Below, in pieces: positions 18,031 through 26,647 of a stretch of DNA of 64,000 nt; the first letter of the stretch is position 1, and every line of letters starts with the position of its first letter. The stretch spans positions 1 to 64,000 of the forward strand of contig NZ_QMDX01000002.1 of NCBI RefSeq assembly GCF_007421925.1, written 5' to 3'. Source of the DNA: Haloglomus irregulare. Lineage in GTDB: Archaea; Halobacteriota; Halobacteria; Halobacteriales; Haloarculaceae. The notes under the pieces were generated by a model that was not told where the DNA came from, did not search any database, and saw only the letters and a program-made list of their open reading frames with translations. The translations under genes were made by a program, and so were the position numbers.

Positions 18031-18052
18031 ACCTACACAGCGACCGGCAGGG

Positions 18053-18058
18053 ATAAAA
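18053..18058 (-). promoter_or_regulatory. TATA box of the halocyanin gene
   Basis: Minus strand TTTTAT centred about 25 bases before the ATG at 18030; supports that start over the upstream ATG, which would lie almost on the TATA box. Confidence 0.45.
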
Positions 18059-18203
18059 GGGTTCACCGGATTGTGCCCCGGAACGGACAGCCGGCACCGG
18101 AGTCGAGGCCGGCGCGGACCGGCGTCGTCCCGCGACGACGGGCGACCGACGGTCGTCTGACACGTGGGGAACGTTGAAGTGGGGGCGACGGGAGGAGTCG
18201 CGT

Positions 18204-18446
18204 ATGTCGGAGATACTGGCCGAGAACCTCTCGGGCAAGACCGTGATGGGCGCCGATGGCGCCGAACTGGGCATGCTGTACAACGTGACGATGGACCTCA
18301 AGACGGGGAGCCTGCAGAACCTCATCGTCGACCCCGGGGAGAGCGGCCCCCGCGAGGCCGGCTTCCAGCGCAACGACCACGGCCACTTCCTCGTCCCCGT
18401 GGGCAACGTCCAGGCCGTCCGCGACCACATCGTCGTCGGCAGATAA
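18204..18446 (+). CDS. PRC-barrel protein, CdpB-like
   Basis: 80 residues, a single PRC barrel. Begins MSEILAENLSGKTVMGADG, with ELGMLYNVTMDLKTG and a C-terminal LVPVGNVQAVRDHIVVGR. Small haloarchaeal PRC-barrel proteins of this form include CdpB1 and CdpB2, which act with SepF and FtsZ in cell division in Haloferax; I infer similarity to that group from the N-terminal block only. The ATG at 18204 is preferred over one at 18174. It is a lone gene between halocyanin (divergent) and an MFS transporter. Confidence 0.7.
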   Translation: MSEILAENLSGKTVMGADGAELGMLYNVTMDLKTGSLQNLIVDPGESGPREAGFQRNDHGHFLVPVGNVQAVRDHIVVGR

Positions 18447-18496
18447 CGACCGCCCGGGACCGCTAGCGTCAAACCGCTGCCGGGCGACGGGCGACC

Positions 18497-19732
18497 GTGT
18501 CGACCGACGACGCCCGCGCCCCGGCCGACGACGGGCCGGCGGCCCCGCCGCCCGGCGCCTCGTACGCGCTGCTCCTGCTCGGGAGCCTCGCGTACGGCTG
18601 TCTCCTGTTCGCCTGGTTCTCGCTCCCGGCCTACCTCCCGACGGTCCGAGCCGACCTCGCGCTCAGCAACACCCAGGCCGGCCTGTTGGCCGGTGCGGTG
18701 CCGCTGACGTACGTCCCCATCGGCCTGTTCAGCGGCGCGCTCACGGACCGGTTCGGGGGCGAACGAGCGGTCGGTGCCGGCGTCACGCTCGTCGGTATCG
18801 CCCAGCTCGCCCGGAGCGCCGCGCCGGACTTCCCGACGATGCTCGCCGCGACGCTGCTGCTCGGCGTCGGCGGCACGGGGGTCACCTTCGGTCTCCCGAA
18901 GCTGGTCGCCGACCGCTTTCCCGAGCGGCTGGTGGGCCGGGCCTCGGCGGTCTACCTCGTCGGGTCGACGCTCGGGACGGCGGCGGCGTTCGGCCTCGGC
19001 CGGCCGACGATCGGCCCGGCGCTCGGCGGCTGGCGACCGTTCTTCGGCGCGGCCGGCGCGGCCATCGTCGCCGTCGCCGCGTGCTGGTGGGCCGGCCTCG
19101 CCGTCGCCGAGCGGGTCGCCGCCGTCCCCTCGCGCACACGGTCGGAGTCCTCGCTGTCGGCGCTCCGGGCCGTGGCCCGCATCCGGGCGGTGGCGCTGCT
19201 GGTCGTCGTCGGGAGCGTCTACCTGTTCGTCGTCCACGGGTTGCAGGGCTGGCTGACCGCGGTCCTGGAGTCACGCGGCGCCGCCCCGGCGCTCGCGGCC
19301 CGCGTGACGACACTGCTCGTGGTCGCCCAGCTCGCGGGCACGGTCGGGCTGGCGCCGCTGGCCGAGCGGCTGGGCCACCGCCGTGCCGCCGTTCCGGTCG
19401 CGGGGCTGGCGCTCGCCGTCGGGACGGGGGGTATCGCGCTGACCGGGCGCCCGCTCGTCGCCGCGGCGCTGGTCGCGGGCGTCGGCCTCGGGCTCGGCGT
19501 GGTCTCGCCGCTGCTCCGCGCGCTCCCGGTCGAACTGGAGGGCGTCGGTGCCGAGCGCACGGGTACCGCCGTCGGGCTGGTGTTCGCCGTCGGCGAACTC
19601 GGCGGCTTCGCCGGCCCGGCACTGGTCGGCGCGCTCAGGGACGCGACGGGCTCGTTCGTCCCCGGGCTGGGCGTCCTCGCGGCCGCCGGCCTGCTCGCCG
19701 TCGGCGCGGGCGTCGGGCTGCTGGACGCGTGA
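18497..19732 (+). CDS. MFS transporter
   Basis: 411 residues from a GTG start, with about 12 hydrophobic segments. The inter-helix 2/3 signature GALTDRFGGERAVG fits the major facilitator superfamily, and a pseudo-repeat GLAPLAERLGHRRAAVPVAG follows helix 8. The N-terminal 22 residues are acidic and cytoplasmic. Substrate not predictable: no adjacent enzyme or regulator points to one. It is the only gene on this strand between the PRC-barrel gene and the repeat-rich spacer. Confidence 0.85.
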   Translation: MSTDDARAPADDGPAAPPPGASYALLLLGSLAYGCLLFAWFSLPAYLPTVRADLALSNTQAGLLAGAVPLTYVPIGLFSGALTDRFGGERAVGAGVTLVGIAQLARSAAPDFPTMLAATLLLGVGGTGVTFGLPKLVADRFPERLVGRASAVYLVGSTLGTAAAFGLGRPTIGPALGGWRPFFGAAGAAIVAVAACWWAGLAVAERVAAVPSRTRSESSLSALRAVARIRAVALLVVVGSVYLFVVHGLQGWLTAVLESRGAAPALAARVTTLLVVAQLAGTVGLAPLAERLGHRRAAVPVAGLALAVGTGGIALTGRPLVAAALVAGVGLGLGVVSPLLRALPVELEGVGAERTGTAVGLVFAVGELGGFAGPALVGALRDATGSFVPGLGVLAAAGLLAVGAGVGLLDA

Positions 19733-20057
19733 ACCGTGTCTCGGATATCGTAGATATCGGTGCTGTATGGGGCCGGACCCGGTTCTAGGCCAGTAATCGA
19801 CCGAGCATCACCGCTACGCTCCGAACGGCCAGGTTCTGCCGGGACCGGCCGCTGCTGGCCGTGGGTCGTGATGAAAAAGAGGGCAGCAGAGTGGGGTGAC
19901 GGCAGTGCCGGTGGGTGGTGACAGGGTGGTGGTGGTGATGGTGGTGGTGACGACCACCCACCGCATGTGACATGTAAGCAGGGGCCCGCCTAACGGTTCT
20001 GCCTGATACTCCCGGGCTTTTATTCATGCCGTCCGGTGCCTGAACTGTGGCGTGGCG
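19733..20057. other. Gene-free spacer with simple GTG/GGT repeat
   Basis: About 325 bases without a convincing gene. It lies between the MFS transporter and the convergent carbonic anhydrase gene. The section 19908-19960 is a run of GTG/GGT triplets (ggtggtggtgatggtggtgg), which on the minus strand could encode a run of eight His, but the surrounding frame looks non-coding. A TGATGA and a hairpin-capable stretch (ccggtgggtgg against ccacccaccg) are present. It may be a terminator region or an unrecognised RNA. Confidence 0.5.
19908..19960. repeat. Low-complexity GTG/GGT repeat
   Basis: Imperfect trinucleotide repeat, all G and T with rare A, ending in gacgaccacccaccg, which can fold back on the earlier ggtgggtgg at about 19908-19917. 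Simple repeats like this are uncommon in the rest of the window. Confidence 0.6.
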
Positions 20058-20582
20058 CTACCCCTCGGGCGGGTGGCCCCGCGCGAGGAGTTCGCTCGTC
20101 TCGCGGTGCTCGTCGGCGTAGCGGGTGTACGCGTCGCCGGCGTACGCCCACGGCGACTCCTCGACCTCCCGTTTCACCTCGGCGGGCTGGCCGACCGCGA
20201 GCGTGTTCGCCGGGATGGTGGTGCCCTCGGTGACGAGCGCGCAGGCCCCGACCATCGCCTCCGTCCCGACCGTGCTGTCGTCGAGGACGACCGCCTGCAT
20301 CCCGACCAGCGAGCGCGCCTCCGTGGCGGCGTTGTGGACGATGGCGGAGTGGCCGACGGTGGCGTACGGGCCGATCTCGGCGCCCTCGTGCAGCACCGCG
20401 TTGTCCTGGACGTTGGCCCCCTCGCGGAGCACGATCCCCCCGTGGTCGCCACGGAGGGTGGTGTTGGGCCAGACGCTGGCGTCGGCCTCCAGGGTCACGT
20501 CGCCGATGACCTCGGCGGCGGGGTGGACGTACGCGTCCTCGTGGACGGTCGGCTCCGTGCCGTCGAACGAACGGATTGCCAT
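20058..20582 (-). CDS. Gamma-class carbonic anhydrase family protein
   Basis: 174 residues, left-handed beta-helix of hexapeptide repeats (for example VIGDVTLEADASVWPNTTLRGD). Putative zinc ligands of the Cam family are kept: His65 (NAVLHEG), His78 and His83 (VGHSAIVH). The RGD motif at 44-46 and the C-terminal helix are also typical. Members interconvert CO2 and bicarbonate or are YrdA-like with unknown activity; catalytic acid-loop residues of Cam are absent, so activity is uncertain. Cytoplasmic, trimer expected. Confidence 0.88.
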   Translation of the reverse strand: MAIRSFDGTEPTVHEDAYVHPAAEVIGDVTLEADASVWPNTTLRGDHGGIVLREGANVQDNAVLHEGAEIGPYATVGHSAIVHNAATEARSLVGMQAVVLDDSTVGTEAMVGACALVTEGTTIPANTLAVGQPAEVKREVEESPWAYAGDAYTRYADEHRETSELLARGHPPEG

Positions 20583-20644
20583 GCAGCGGCCACCCGGCCC
20601 GGGGACAAAAGCGCCACGGGCCGCTGTGGCGCCCGGCTGCCGGG

Positions 20645-23005
20645 TCAGTCCCCCCCGGACGGCGACGGGTCGCGGTCCCCGATGTCGATGTCGGCGACGG
20701 CGTCGGCCACCTCGCGCTGCTTCGCACCGCGGGTCCCGTCCGGCAGGAGCTCCGGGTACGCGATGGCGCCCCGGACGGTCGCGTCCGAGAGGTCGGGGAA
20801 CACCTCCGAGACGCTCCGGGAGGGGTCCCCGAAGGCGTCGTGGAGGGCCCCCAGCGTCCGGACGGACCCCAGCGAGACGGGCGCGTACAGCGCGGCGAGG
20901 TCGACGGCGAACCCGCGACCGTCGTCCACGCCGATGCGGTCGTCGAACGCGTCGGCCAGCGTCGCCTGCACGTCGGGCCCGTCGTCGGGGTCGAGCGCGA
21001 GCAGGTCGCCCGCGGGGCCCCAGCGGTTCGGCCGCGCGGTGGCCATCACGATGCGGTTCTCGCGGCTCGGCCCGTCGGCGTCCGGCTCGTGGACCGTGTC
21101 GGAGAGCGCCCCGGCGAGTTCCACGAGTTCCGTCGCCATCGCCGCCTCGCCGACGAACCCCTCGGCGACGAGTTCGGCGATACTGTCGGCGAAGGAGAGC
21201 GTCTCCGGGATGAGGTCGACCGGGTTCGTCAGCGGAACCCGCCGACGGAGCCCGTCCTCCTGGACCCGCGGCGTCGACAGCCGTTCGCGGAGCCCGTCCA
21301 GTTCGCTGACGAGCCCTCGCCGGGTCTCCTGTAACTCGTCGCGCTCGCGCCGGGCCTCGTCCAGCTCCGCGGCCAGCTCCGCCCGGCGCTCCCGGAGCGC
21401 GGCGCCGGCCTCGTCGGCTCGCTCCTCGACGGTCCCCCGGAGCGCCCGCAGCGCCTCGTGGCCGTCCGCGAGCGAGGACAGCTCGGCGGCCCGCTCGCCG
21501 ATGGCGTCGGCCCGCTTGCGGAGTCGTCGGCTCGCCAGCGGGTTCAGCCGGTCGTCGGACTCCTCTGATAGCGCGGCCGCGCGGTTCGACAGGGCCGGCT
21601 CCAGCACCTCCCGCCAGGCCCGCACGGGGTCGTCCGGCAGGTCGTCGGTGTCGTGCCCCTCGAGGACGGCCGCAACCGCGTCGGAGTACTCCGACCGGGC
21701 CGTCTCCAGCCGCGACCGGAGCGGGTGCGATGCGATTGCGTCGTCGACCCGGGCGCGCAGCCGCTCGCAGAGGACGAGCGCCACGACCGCGCGAGTCGGC
21801 ACCCGCTCGGGGACCGCCCGCCCGACTTCGCTGACGACGCTGTCGATGTGGGTGTCCAGCCCGATGGGGCCGGTCGCGAGCGCCTCTATGTCGGCGTCGG
21901 TCGCTCGGCGCTGTGGGTAGTGGAAGACGCTCTCGTCGAGGCGCTGCGGGCGCTCGTCGGCGTCCGACGCGTCGAGCATCGTGTCGAGCCAGCCGATGTC
22001 CGTCTCCAGGGTCTCGATGCGCTCGGCGAGGCCGCCGAGCTGGTCCTCGGTCGCCCGGTCCCTGGCCCGGAGGTCGAACAGCCGGTCCAGCCCCTCCGTC
22101 GGGAGTGTCACCCGGCCGACGGTGGCGGCGAACGCCGGCGGTCCCGGCTCCTGCCCGAAGGTCGCGTTGTCGAAGGGGAGGTCCGGTCGCCCCTCGGTGA
22201 GCGCGTGGCCCACGACCGTCGTGGCGGCGGCGCGCTCGACGGGGTCGGTGCGGCCCTCACTGTCGACCGCGGCGAGGAACAGCCCCGACAGCGGCGGTTC
22301 GGACAGCCGGAGCTCCGGCCGGCCGAGCACCGTCTCGGCGAGCGGCAGGTCGAGTGTCACCGGGTACGAGGCCTCCCCGTCCGGGAGCAGCGCCAGCAGC
22401 TCCCGGGTCGTCACGTAGGCGTTGCGGGCGTGGATGGCGGTCGTCGCGTCGTCGCCCTCCGCCGGGACGCTGCCGAAGGCGTACGTCGAGACGGGTACCC
22501 GGACCTCCGCGGCCGCGTCAGCGACCAGCGCGGCTGTCAGGGGGAGACTCCCTCCACCGATGCCGCCGCCCAGTCCGGCCAGCAGCCACACGTCGATACC
22601 GTCGTCGGCCCCGTCGAGTGCCGCGCAGTCGGCCATCGCGGTCTCGATGGCCCCGCGAACGGCGGCGATGTTGCCGCCGGACTCCAGCGCTAGCCGCGCC
22701 AGCGGCCGTCGACGCCGGAGGCTCACCCCGGCCTCGGTCGCCGGCGGGGCGGCCAGGTAGTCCCGCTCGGCGTTCGCGTCGGGCGGCTCCAGCGCGACCG
22801 TTCCCGTCCCGTCGGGCGACTCCGCCCGGAGGTCGCCCTCGTCGGTGTCGACCGCGAGGAACGAGAACCGCTCCCCGTCGATCCGGCGCTCCCCGACCCA
22901 GTCCGGGGCCTCCGGGTCGACGGCCGCACCGACGCGCTCGGCTACCGCCGACAGCATCCGCGCGCCCCCAGCCCCGACCCCGACGACGACCGTCGGCCTG
23001 TCCAT
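20645..23005 (-). CDS. Tubulin-like GTPase with coiled coil (Tubulin_2-type)
   Basis: 786 residues. N-terminus VVVGVGAGGARML (residues 6-18) resembles the first nucleotide loop of FtsZ/tubulin. LLAGLGGGIGGGS (141-153) is in the place of the tubulin signature GGGTGTG/S. The segment ARNAYVTTREL (193-203) matches the Asn helix that contacts the guanine base. A Leu/Glu/Arg-rich coiled coil spans about 490-575 and a C-terminal domain of about 210 residues follows. This fits the poorly studied tubulin-like family found scattered in prokaryotes, separate from FtsZ and CetZ. The ATG at 23005 is chosen: it begins at the nucleotide loop and has TTTAT 28 bases upstream; the open frame continues further up without protein-like sequence. 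Role unknown. Confidence 0.75.
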   Translation of the reverse strand: MDRPTVVVGVGAGGARMLSAVAERVGAAVDPEAPDWVGERRIDGERFSFLAVDTDEGDLRAESPDGTGTVALEPPDANAERDYLAAPPATEAGVSLRRRRPLARLALESGGNIAAVRGAIETAMADCAALDGADDGIDVWLLAGLGGGIGGGSLPLTAALVADAAAEVRVPVSTYAFGSVPAEGDDATTAIHARNAYVTTRELLALLPDGEASYPVTLDLPLAETVLGRPELRLSEPPLSGLFLAAVDSEGRTDPVERAAATTVVGHALTEGRPDLPFDNATFGQEPGPPAFAATVGRVTLPTEGLDRLFDLRARDRATEDQLGGLAERIETLETDIGWLDTMLDASDADERPQRLDESVFHYPQRRATDADIEALATGPIGLDTHIDSVVSEVGRAVPERVPTRAVVALVLCERLRARVDDAIASHPLRSRLETARSEYSDAVAAVLEGHDTDDLPDDPVRAWREVLEPALSNRAAALSEESDDRLNPLASRRLRKRADAIGERAAELSSLADGHEALRALRGTVEERADEAGAALRERRAELAAELDEARRERDELQETRRGLVSELDGLRERLSTPRVQEDGLRRRVPLTNPVDLIPETLSFADSIAELVAEGFVGEAAMATELVELAGALSDTVHEPDADGPSRENRIVMATARPNRWGPAGDLLALDPDDGPDVQATLADAFDDRIGVDDGRGFAVDLAALYAPVSLGSVRTLGALHDAFGDPSRSVSEVFPDLSDATVRGAIAYPELLPDGTRGAKQREVADAVADIDIGDRDPSPSGGD

Positions 23006-23029
23006 ACCACGGCCTACACGGTCGCGGAC

Positions 23030-23035
23030 ATAAAT
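23030..23035 (-). promoter_or_regulatory. TATA box of the tubulin-like gene
   Basis: Minus strand ATTTATG centred about 28 bases before the ATG at 23005. It supports that start and a leaderless transcript. Confidence 0.5.
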
Positions 23036-23102
23036 CCCGCCGCCGGGCCGGCGCTCGTACCGTCGCTGGCTCCGCCGTCGGGCCACGGACGCTGCCGGGG
23101 GG

Positions 23103-23387
23103 TCAGCTCCGGTTGCACGTGTGCCCGACCGCGAGCGAGACCAGGCGGAGGACGACCAGTACGGCCAGCAGCACGGCGTCGCTCCCGTCCGAGAGCCCGG
23201 CCAGCAGGAGCGGCACGTGGCACAGCGGCAGGAGCACGGCGGCCCAGAACCCCACCGTTTCGACGACCGCGGTCGCGGGCCCCCAGCCCGGGCGGGCGTC
23301 GCGAGCATCCCGGCGGGGCCCCACCGTTCCGGGGGCGCAGCCCGAGGGCGCGTCGTGGGTCCCATCGCACGTACGGCCGCAAGTCAC
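23103..23387 (-). CDS. Small membrane protein
   Basis: 94 residues from a GTG. Two hydrophobic helices at about 43-63 (VETVGFWAAVLLPLCHVPLL) and 68-87 (DAVLLAVLVVLRLVSLAV), ending GHTCNRS. The first 35 residues are unlike the rest and the true start may be further in. Small haloarchaeal proteins with a similar VETVGFWAA segment exist; function unknown. Sits between the tubulin-like gene and the rhomboid gene, all on the minus strand. Confidence 0.55.
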   Translation of the reverse strand: MTCGRTCDGTHDAPSGCAPGTVGPRRDARDARPGWGPATAVVETVGFWAAVLLPLCHVPLLLAGLSDGSDAVLLAVLVVLRLVSLAVGHTCNRS

Positions 23388-23459
23388 AGTCCCGGATGGA
23401 ACGCCCCCGGAAACCCATCGAGAGGTTACTGCCGTCGGGGCCGGTTCGGGGTCGTCGGC

Positions 23460-24062
23460 TCACCGGCGGTCCGCGAGCCGCCGCCCGGAGCCGGCGTGGA
23501 GGGTGCGCCGGTGGCCGGCCATCAGCCCCGCCCCGAAGCCGACGCCGTGGGCCACGAGCGCGACGTTCGGGGCCGCCGTCACCAGCACGACCGCGCCCAC
23601 CACGAACGCGCCGACGGCCAGCAGCGTGGTCCGGTCGGGTCGCAGCCGCCGCACGAGCCGGTGGACCAGCGCGTTCCCGGTCACCGCGTACCCGACCAGG
23701 CCGAACACCGCGCCGCTGGCACCCAGCACCGCCGTCGGCGCCCCGACCAGCCCGTCGATCAGCACCTGGACCACGGCCGCGAGGACACCCGTGAGCAGGA
23801 AGAACACGTGGAACCGGACGCGGGTAGTCGCCCGCTCTACGGCCAGGCCGATGGCCCCCAGCGCCACGCCGTTCCCGACCAGGTGCGGCACCGAGCCGTG
23901 GGCGTACACGTTCGTCACGAGCGTCCACGGGCGGGCCAGCAGTGGCGGTGCCAGCGCGAACAGGTACCCTTCGACGCCGACGACCGCCGCCACGGACTGT
24001 GCGAGGAAGACGACCAGTAGCACCGTGAGCGTCTCGACGGTCGGGCTCTCGCGGAGGACCAC
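23460..24062 (-). CDS. Rhomboid family intramembrane serine protease
   Basis: 200 residues, about six hydrophobic segments. Catalytic Ser116 in GASGAVFG and His172 in AHGVGFGAG form the rhomboid dyad; the N-terminal-helix residues NVYAHGSVPHLVGN (51-64) carry the conserved Asn and His. Cleaves membrane proteins within the bilayer. The GTG at 24060-24062 gives a start just before the first membrane helix; longer in-frame starts run into the neighbouring pseudogene. Rhomboids in Haloferax affect glycosylation and adhesion, but no substrate is implied here. Confidence 0.85.
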   Translation of the reverse strand: MVLRESPTVETLTVLLVVFLAQSVAAVVGVEGYLFALAPPLLARPWTLVTNVYAHGSVPHLVGNGVALGAIGLAVERATTRVRFHVFFLLTGVLAAVVQVLIDGLVGAPTAVLGASGAVFGLVGYAVTGNALVHRLVRRLRPDRTTLLAVGAFVVGAVVLVTAAPNVALVAHGVGFGAGLMAGHRRTLHAGSGRRLADRR

Positions 24063-24161
24063 ACGTGATGTCGGCGCTGCCGGCGCAAAAGCGCGTCGGG
24101 GGCGCACGGACGGTTCCGGCGGCGTCGGCGGGTTTCGGCCCCACGCCCCGATGGCACGGCC

Positions 24162-24502
24162 ATGGACCTGCTCATCTACGGTTCCTACGGCTACACCGGC
24201 GACCTCATAGCCCGGGCGGCCGCAGCGGCGGGGGAGACACCACCCTCGCCGGCCGGAGCCGGCCGAAGGTACAGCATCAGGCGACCGAACCAGACCTCCC
24301 CTCCCGGACGCGGACGACGTGGCCGCCGAGCTGGCCGCCGCCGACATCGACGCGGTGCTCCACGCCGGCCCGGACGGTGCTCGACGGCGGCTGGGAGCCG
24401 GGCTCTTCCACGCCGGCCGGCGTCTACGGCCCGGACCTGGTGCTGGAGATCGATGGCGTCGACCGGACCGACGAGGAACCCGTCCGCGTGGTGAGCCGAT
24501 AG
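24162..24502 (+). pseudogene. Saccharopine dehydrogenase-like / trans-acting enoyl reductase, gutted
   Basis: The 5' part MDLLIYGSYGYTGDLIAR is a perfect NAD(P)-binding start for this family. A frameshift leads to TLAGRSRPKVQHQATEPDLP in another frame, then AAELAAADIDAVLHAG in a third, and the C-terminal WEPGSSTPAGVYGPDLV and ERTDE-like ending. An intact homolog is about 350 residues; only about 113 codons remain, so most of the middle is deleted. Clear decay, not a sequence error. Lies between the rhomboid gene and ligA. Confidence 0.8.
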
Positions 24503-24553
24503 CGCGGCCCGACGACGGGCCGCTTTTGCCCCGGGGCGACCTATCCATCAGTA

Positions 24554-26647
24554 ATGAGTGACGCCGCGATGGGGACCGGGGACAACCCGTATCTCCGTGA
24601 CCCGCCGACGGAGTTCGACCCGGCCGAGGAGCTGGACGCCGCGACGGCCCGGGCGCAGGCGGCGGCCCTCCGCGAGGCCGTCCGATTCCACGACCGGCGC
24701 TACTACGTCGACGCCGACCCCGTCATCGACGACCGGACGTACGACCGGCTCTTCGAGCGACTCCGGCGACTGGAGGAGGCGTTCGACCTCGACGCGGCGG
24801 ACTCGCCGACCCGTCGCGTCGGCGGCGAACCCCTGGACGAGCTCCCGACCGTCGAGCACGTCGCGCCGATGCTGTCCATCGACTCCTCGGGCGACCCCGA
24901 GGAGGTCCGTGCGTTCGACCGCCGGGTGCGGGACGGGCTCGACGACGCCGGGCTCGACACCGACGTCACCTACCTCTGCGAGCCGAAGTTCGACGGCATC
25001 TCCGTCGAACTGGTGTACGAGGACGGGCGGCTGAAGCGGGCGGCCACCCGCGGCGACGGAGTCGAGGGCGACGACATCACGGCGAACATCCGGACGGTCG
25101 GCTCCATCCCGCAGCGACTGCGGGGCGAGCCGCCGGAACGCCTCGCCGTCCGGGGGGAGCTGTTCATGCCCCGCGGGCCGTTCTCCGAGTACAACTCCGA
25201 GCGCGTCGCCGAGGGGAAGGAGCCGTTCGCCAACCCGCGGAACGCGGTGGCCGGGACGGTCAGACAGCTCGACCCGTCGACCGTGGCCGAGCGACCGCTG
25301 GACTGCTTCTTCTTCGACGTGCTGGCGTCGAGCGCCGAGTTCGAGACCCACAGCGAGCAGGTCCGTCGGCTCCCGGAGTGGGGCCTGAAGACCAGTCTCC
25401 GCGTCGCGCATGTCGACGATATCGGGGCCGCACTCGACTACCGCGACCGGCTGCTCGACGACCGAGACGACCTCTCCTACGAGGTCGACGGGGCAGTCGT
25501 CAAGCTGGACGACCGCCGCTCGTGCGAGGCGCTCGGGGCCACTTCCCGGGCGCCGCGCTGGGCCTTCGCCTACAAGTTCCCGCCCCGGACGGAGGAGACC
25601 ACCGTCCGACAGATCGCCGTGCAGGTCGGCCGGACCGGCCGCCTGACGCCGGTCGCGATGCTGGACCCCGTCGAGGTCGGCGGCGTCACCGTCTCGCGGG
25701 CGACGCTGCACAACCCCGACCAGATCGCCGACCTCGGCGTCGACGTCGGCGACCGGGTCGAGATCCAGCGGGCGGGCGACGTCATCCCGTACGTCGAGGC
25801 GGTGACCGAGCCCGGGAGCGACGACCACTTCCAGTTCCCCGACCACTGTCCGGCCTGCGACAGTGCCGTCGAGCGCGACGGCCCGAACGCCTTCTGCACC
25901 GGCGGGCTGGCCTGTCCCACGCAGCTCCAGCGGGCCGTCGAACATTACGCCGCCCGGTCCGGACTCGACATCGAGGGCCTCGGCGAGAAGAACGTCCAGC
26001 AGCTCATCGACGAGGGGCTGGTCGAGCGGATCCCGGACCTCTACGACCTCACGGTAGAGGGGCTCGCCGACCTGGAGGGATGGGGCGAGACCAGCGCCGA
26101 GAACCTCGTCCGGGAGCTGGAGGCCGCTATGGAGCCGCCGCTGGCGGACTTCCTCGCCGCCATCGGCGTCCCCGAAGTGGGGCCGACGACCGCCACCAGC
26201 CTGGCGCGCCACTTCGGCACGCTGGACGCGGTGATGGCCGCCTCCACGGCGGAGTTGGAGGGTGTCGACGACGTGGGACCCATCGTCGCCGAGGAGATCC
26301 ACGAGTTCTTCCGCAGCGAGCGGAACCGTGCGGTGGTCGACGCGCTCCGCGAGCGCGGCGTGGAGCCACGGGCGGCCGAGACCGAGACCGGGACCGAACT
26401 CGAGGGACTCACCTTCGTCTTCACCGGGTCGCTGGACGGCTACACGCGAAGCGAGGCCCAGGAACTCGTCGAGCGCCACGGCGGCAACGCCACCAGCAGC
26501 GTCTCGGGCAACACCGACTACCTCGTCGCCGGCGCGAACCCGGGGGTCAGCAAGCAGGACGACGCCGAGGCGAACGACGTGCCGATCCTCGACCAGGCGG
26601 CGTTCGAGACGCTCCTCGCGGACCGCGGTGTGGAGACCGAGGGGTAG
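24554..26647 (+). CDS. ligA: NAD-dependent DNA ligase
   Basis: 697 residues, complete bacterial-type ligase. Order: Ia domain (about 25-95, ending around YYVDADPVIDDRTYDRL), adenylation domain with AMP-accepting Lys145 in EPKFDGIS, OB fold, zinc finger (CPACDSAVERDG...CTGGLACP), helix-hairpin-helix repeats, and a C-terminal BRCT domain (about 620-697). Seals nicks using NAD+ instead of ATP. Haloarchaea are known to have acquired this gene from bacteria and keep it beside the ATP-dependent ligase. The ATG start is at the acidic N-terminus. No other replication gene adjoins it. Confidence 0.97.
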   Translation: MSDAAMGTGDNPYLRDPPTEFDPAEELDAATARAQAAALREAVRFHDRRYYVDADPVIDDRTYDRLFERLRRLEEAFDLDAADSPTRRVGGEPLDELPTVEHVAPMLSIDSSGDPEEVRAFDRRVRDGLDDAGLDTDVTYLCEPKFDGISVELVYEDGRLKRAATRGDGVEGDDITANIRTVGSIPQRLRGEPPERLAVRGELFMPRGPFSEYNSERVAEGKEPFANPRNAVAGTVRQLDPSTVAERPLDCFFFDVLASSAEFETHSEQVRRLPEWGLKTSLRVAHVDDIGAALDYRDRLLDDRDDLSYEVDGAVVKLDDRRSCEALGATSRAPRWAFAYKFPPRTEETTVRQIAVQVGRTGRLTPVAMLDPVEVGGVTVSRATLHNPDQIADLGVDVGDRVEIQRAGDVIPYVEAVTEPGSDDHFQFPDHCPACDSAVERDGPNAFCTGGLACPTQLQRAVEHYAARSGLDIEGLGEKNVQQLIDEGLVERIPDLYDLTVEGLADLEGWGETSAENLVRELEAAMEPPLADFLAAIGVPEVGPTTATSLARHFGTLDAVMAASTAELEGVDDVGPIVAEEIHEFFRSERNRAVVDALRERGVEPRAAETETGTELEGLTFVFTGSLDGYTRSEAQELVERHGGNATSSVSGNTDYLVAGANPGVSKQDDAEANDVPILDQAAFETLLADRGVETEG

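Noticed and set aside
19866-20015. Box C/D-like RNA (TGATGA with a distant CTGA)
   Set aside because: The boxes are about 140 bases apart, too far for an archaeal C/D sRNA, and D'/C' boxes are unclear.
19785-20027. Minus-strand frame of 80 codons with eight consecutive His
   Set aside because: The His run comes from the GTG simple repeat. The rest of the frame is Arg/Ser-rich with no domain and no promoter.
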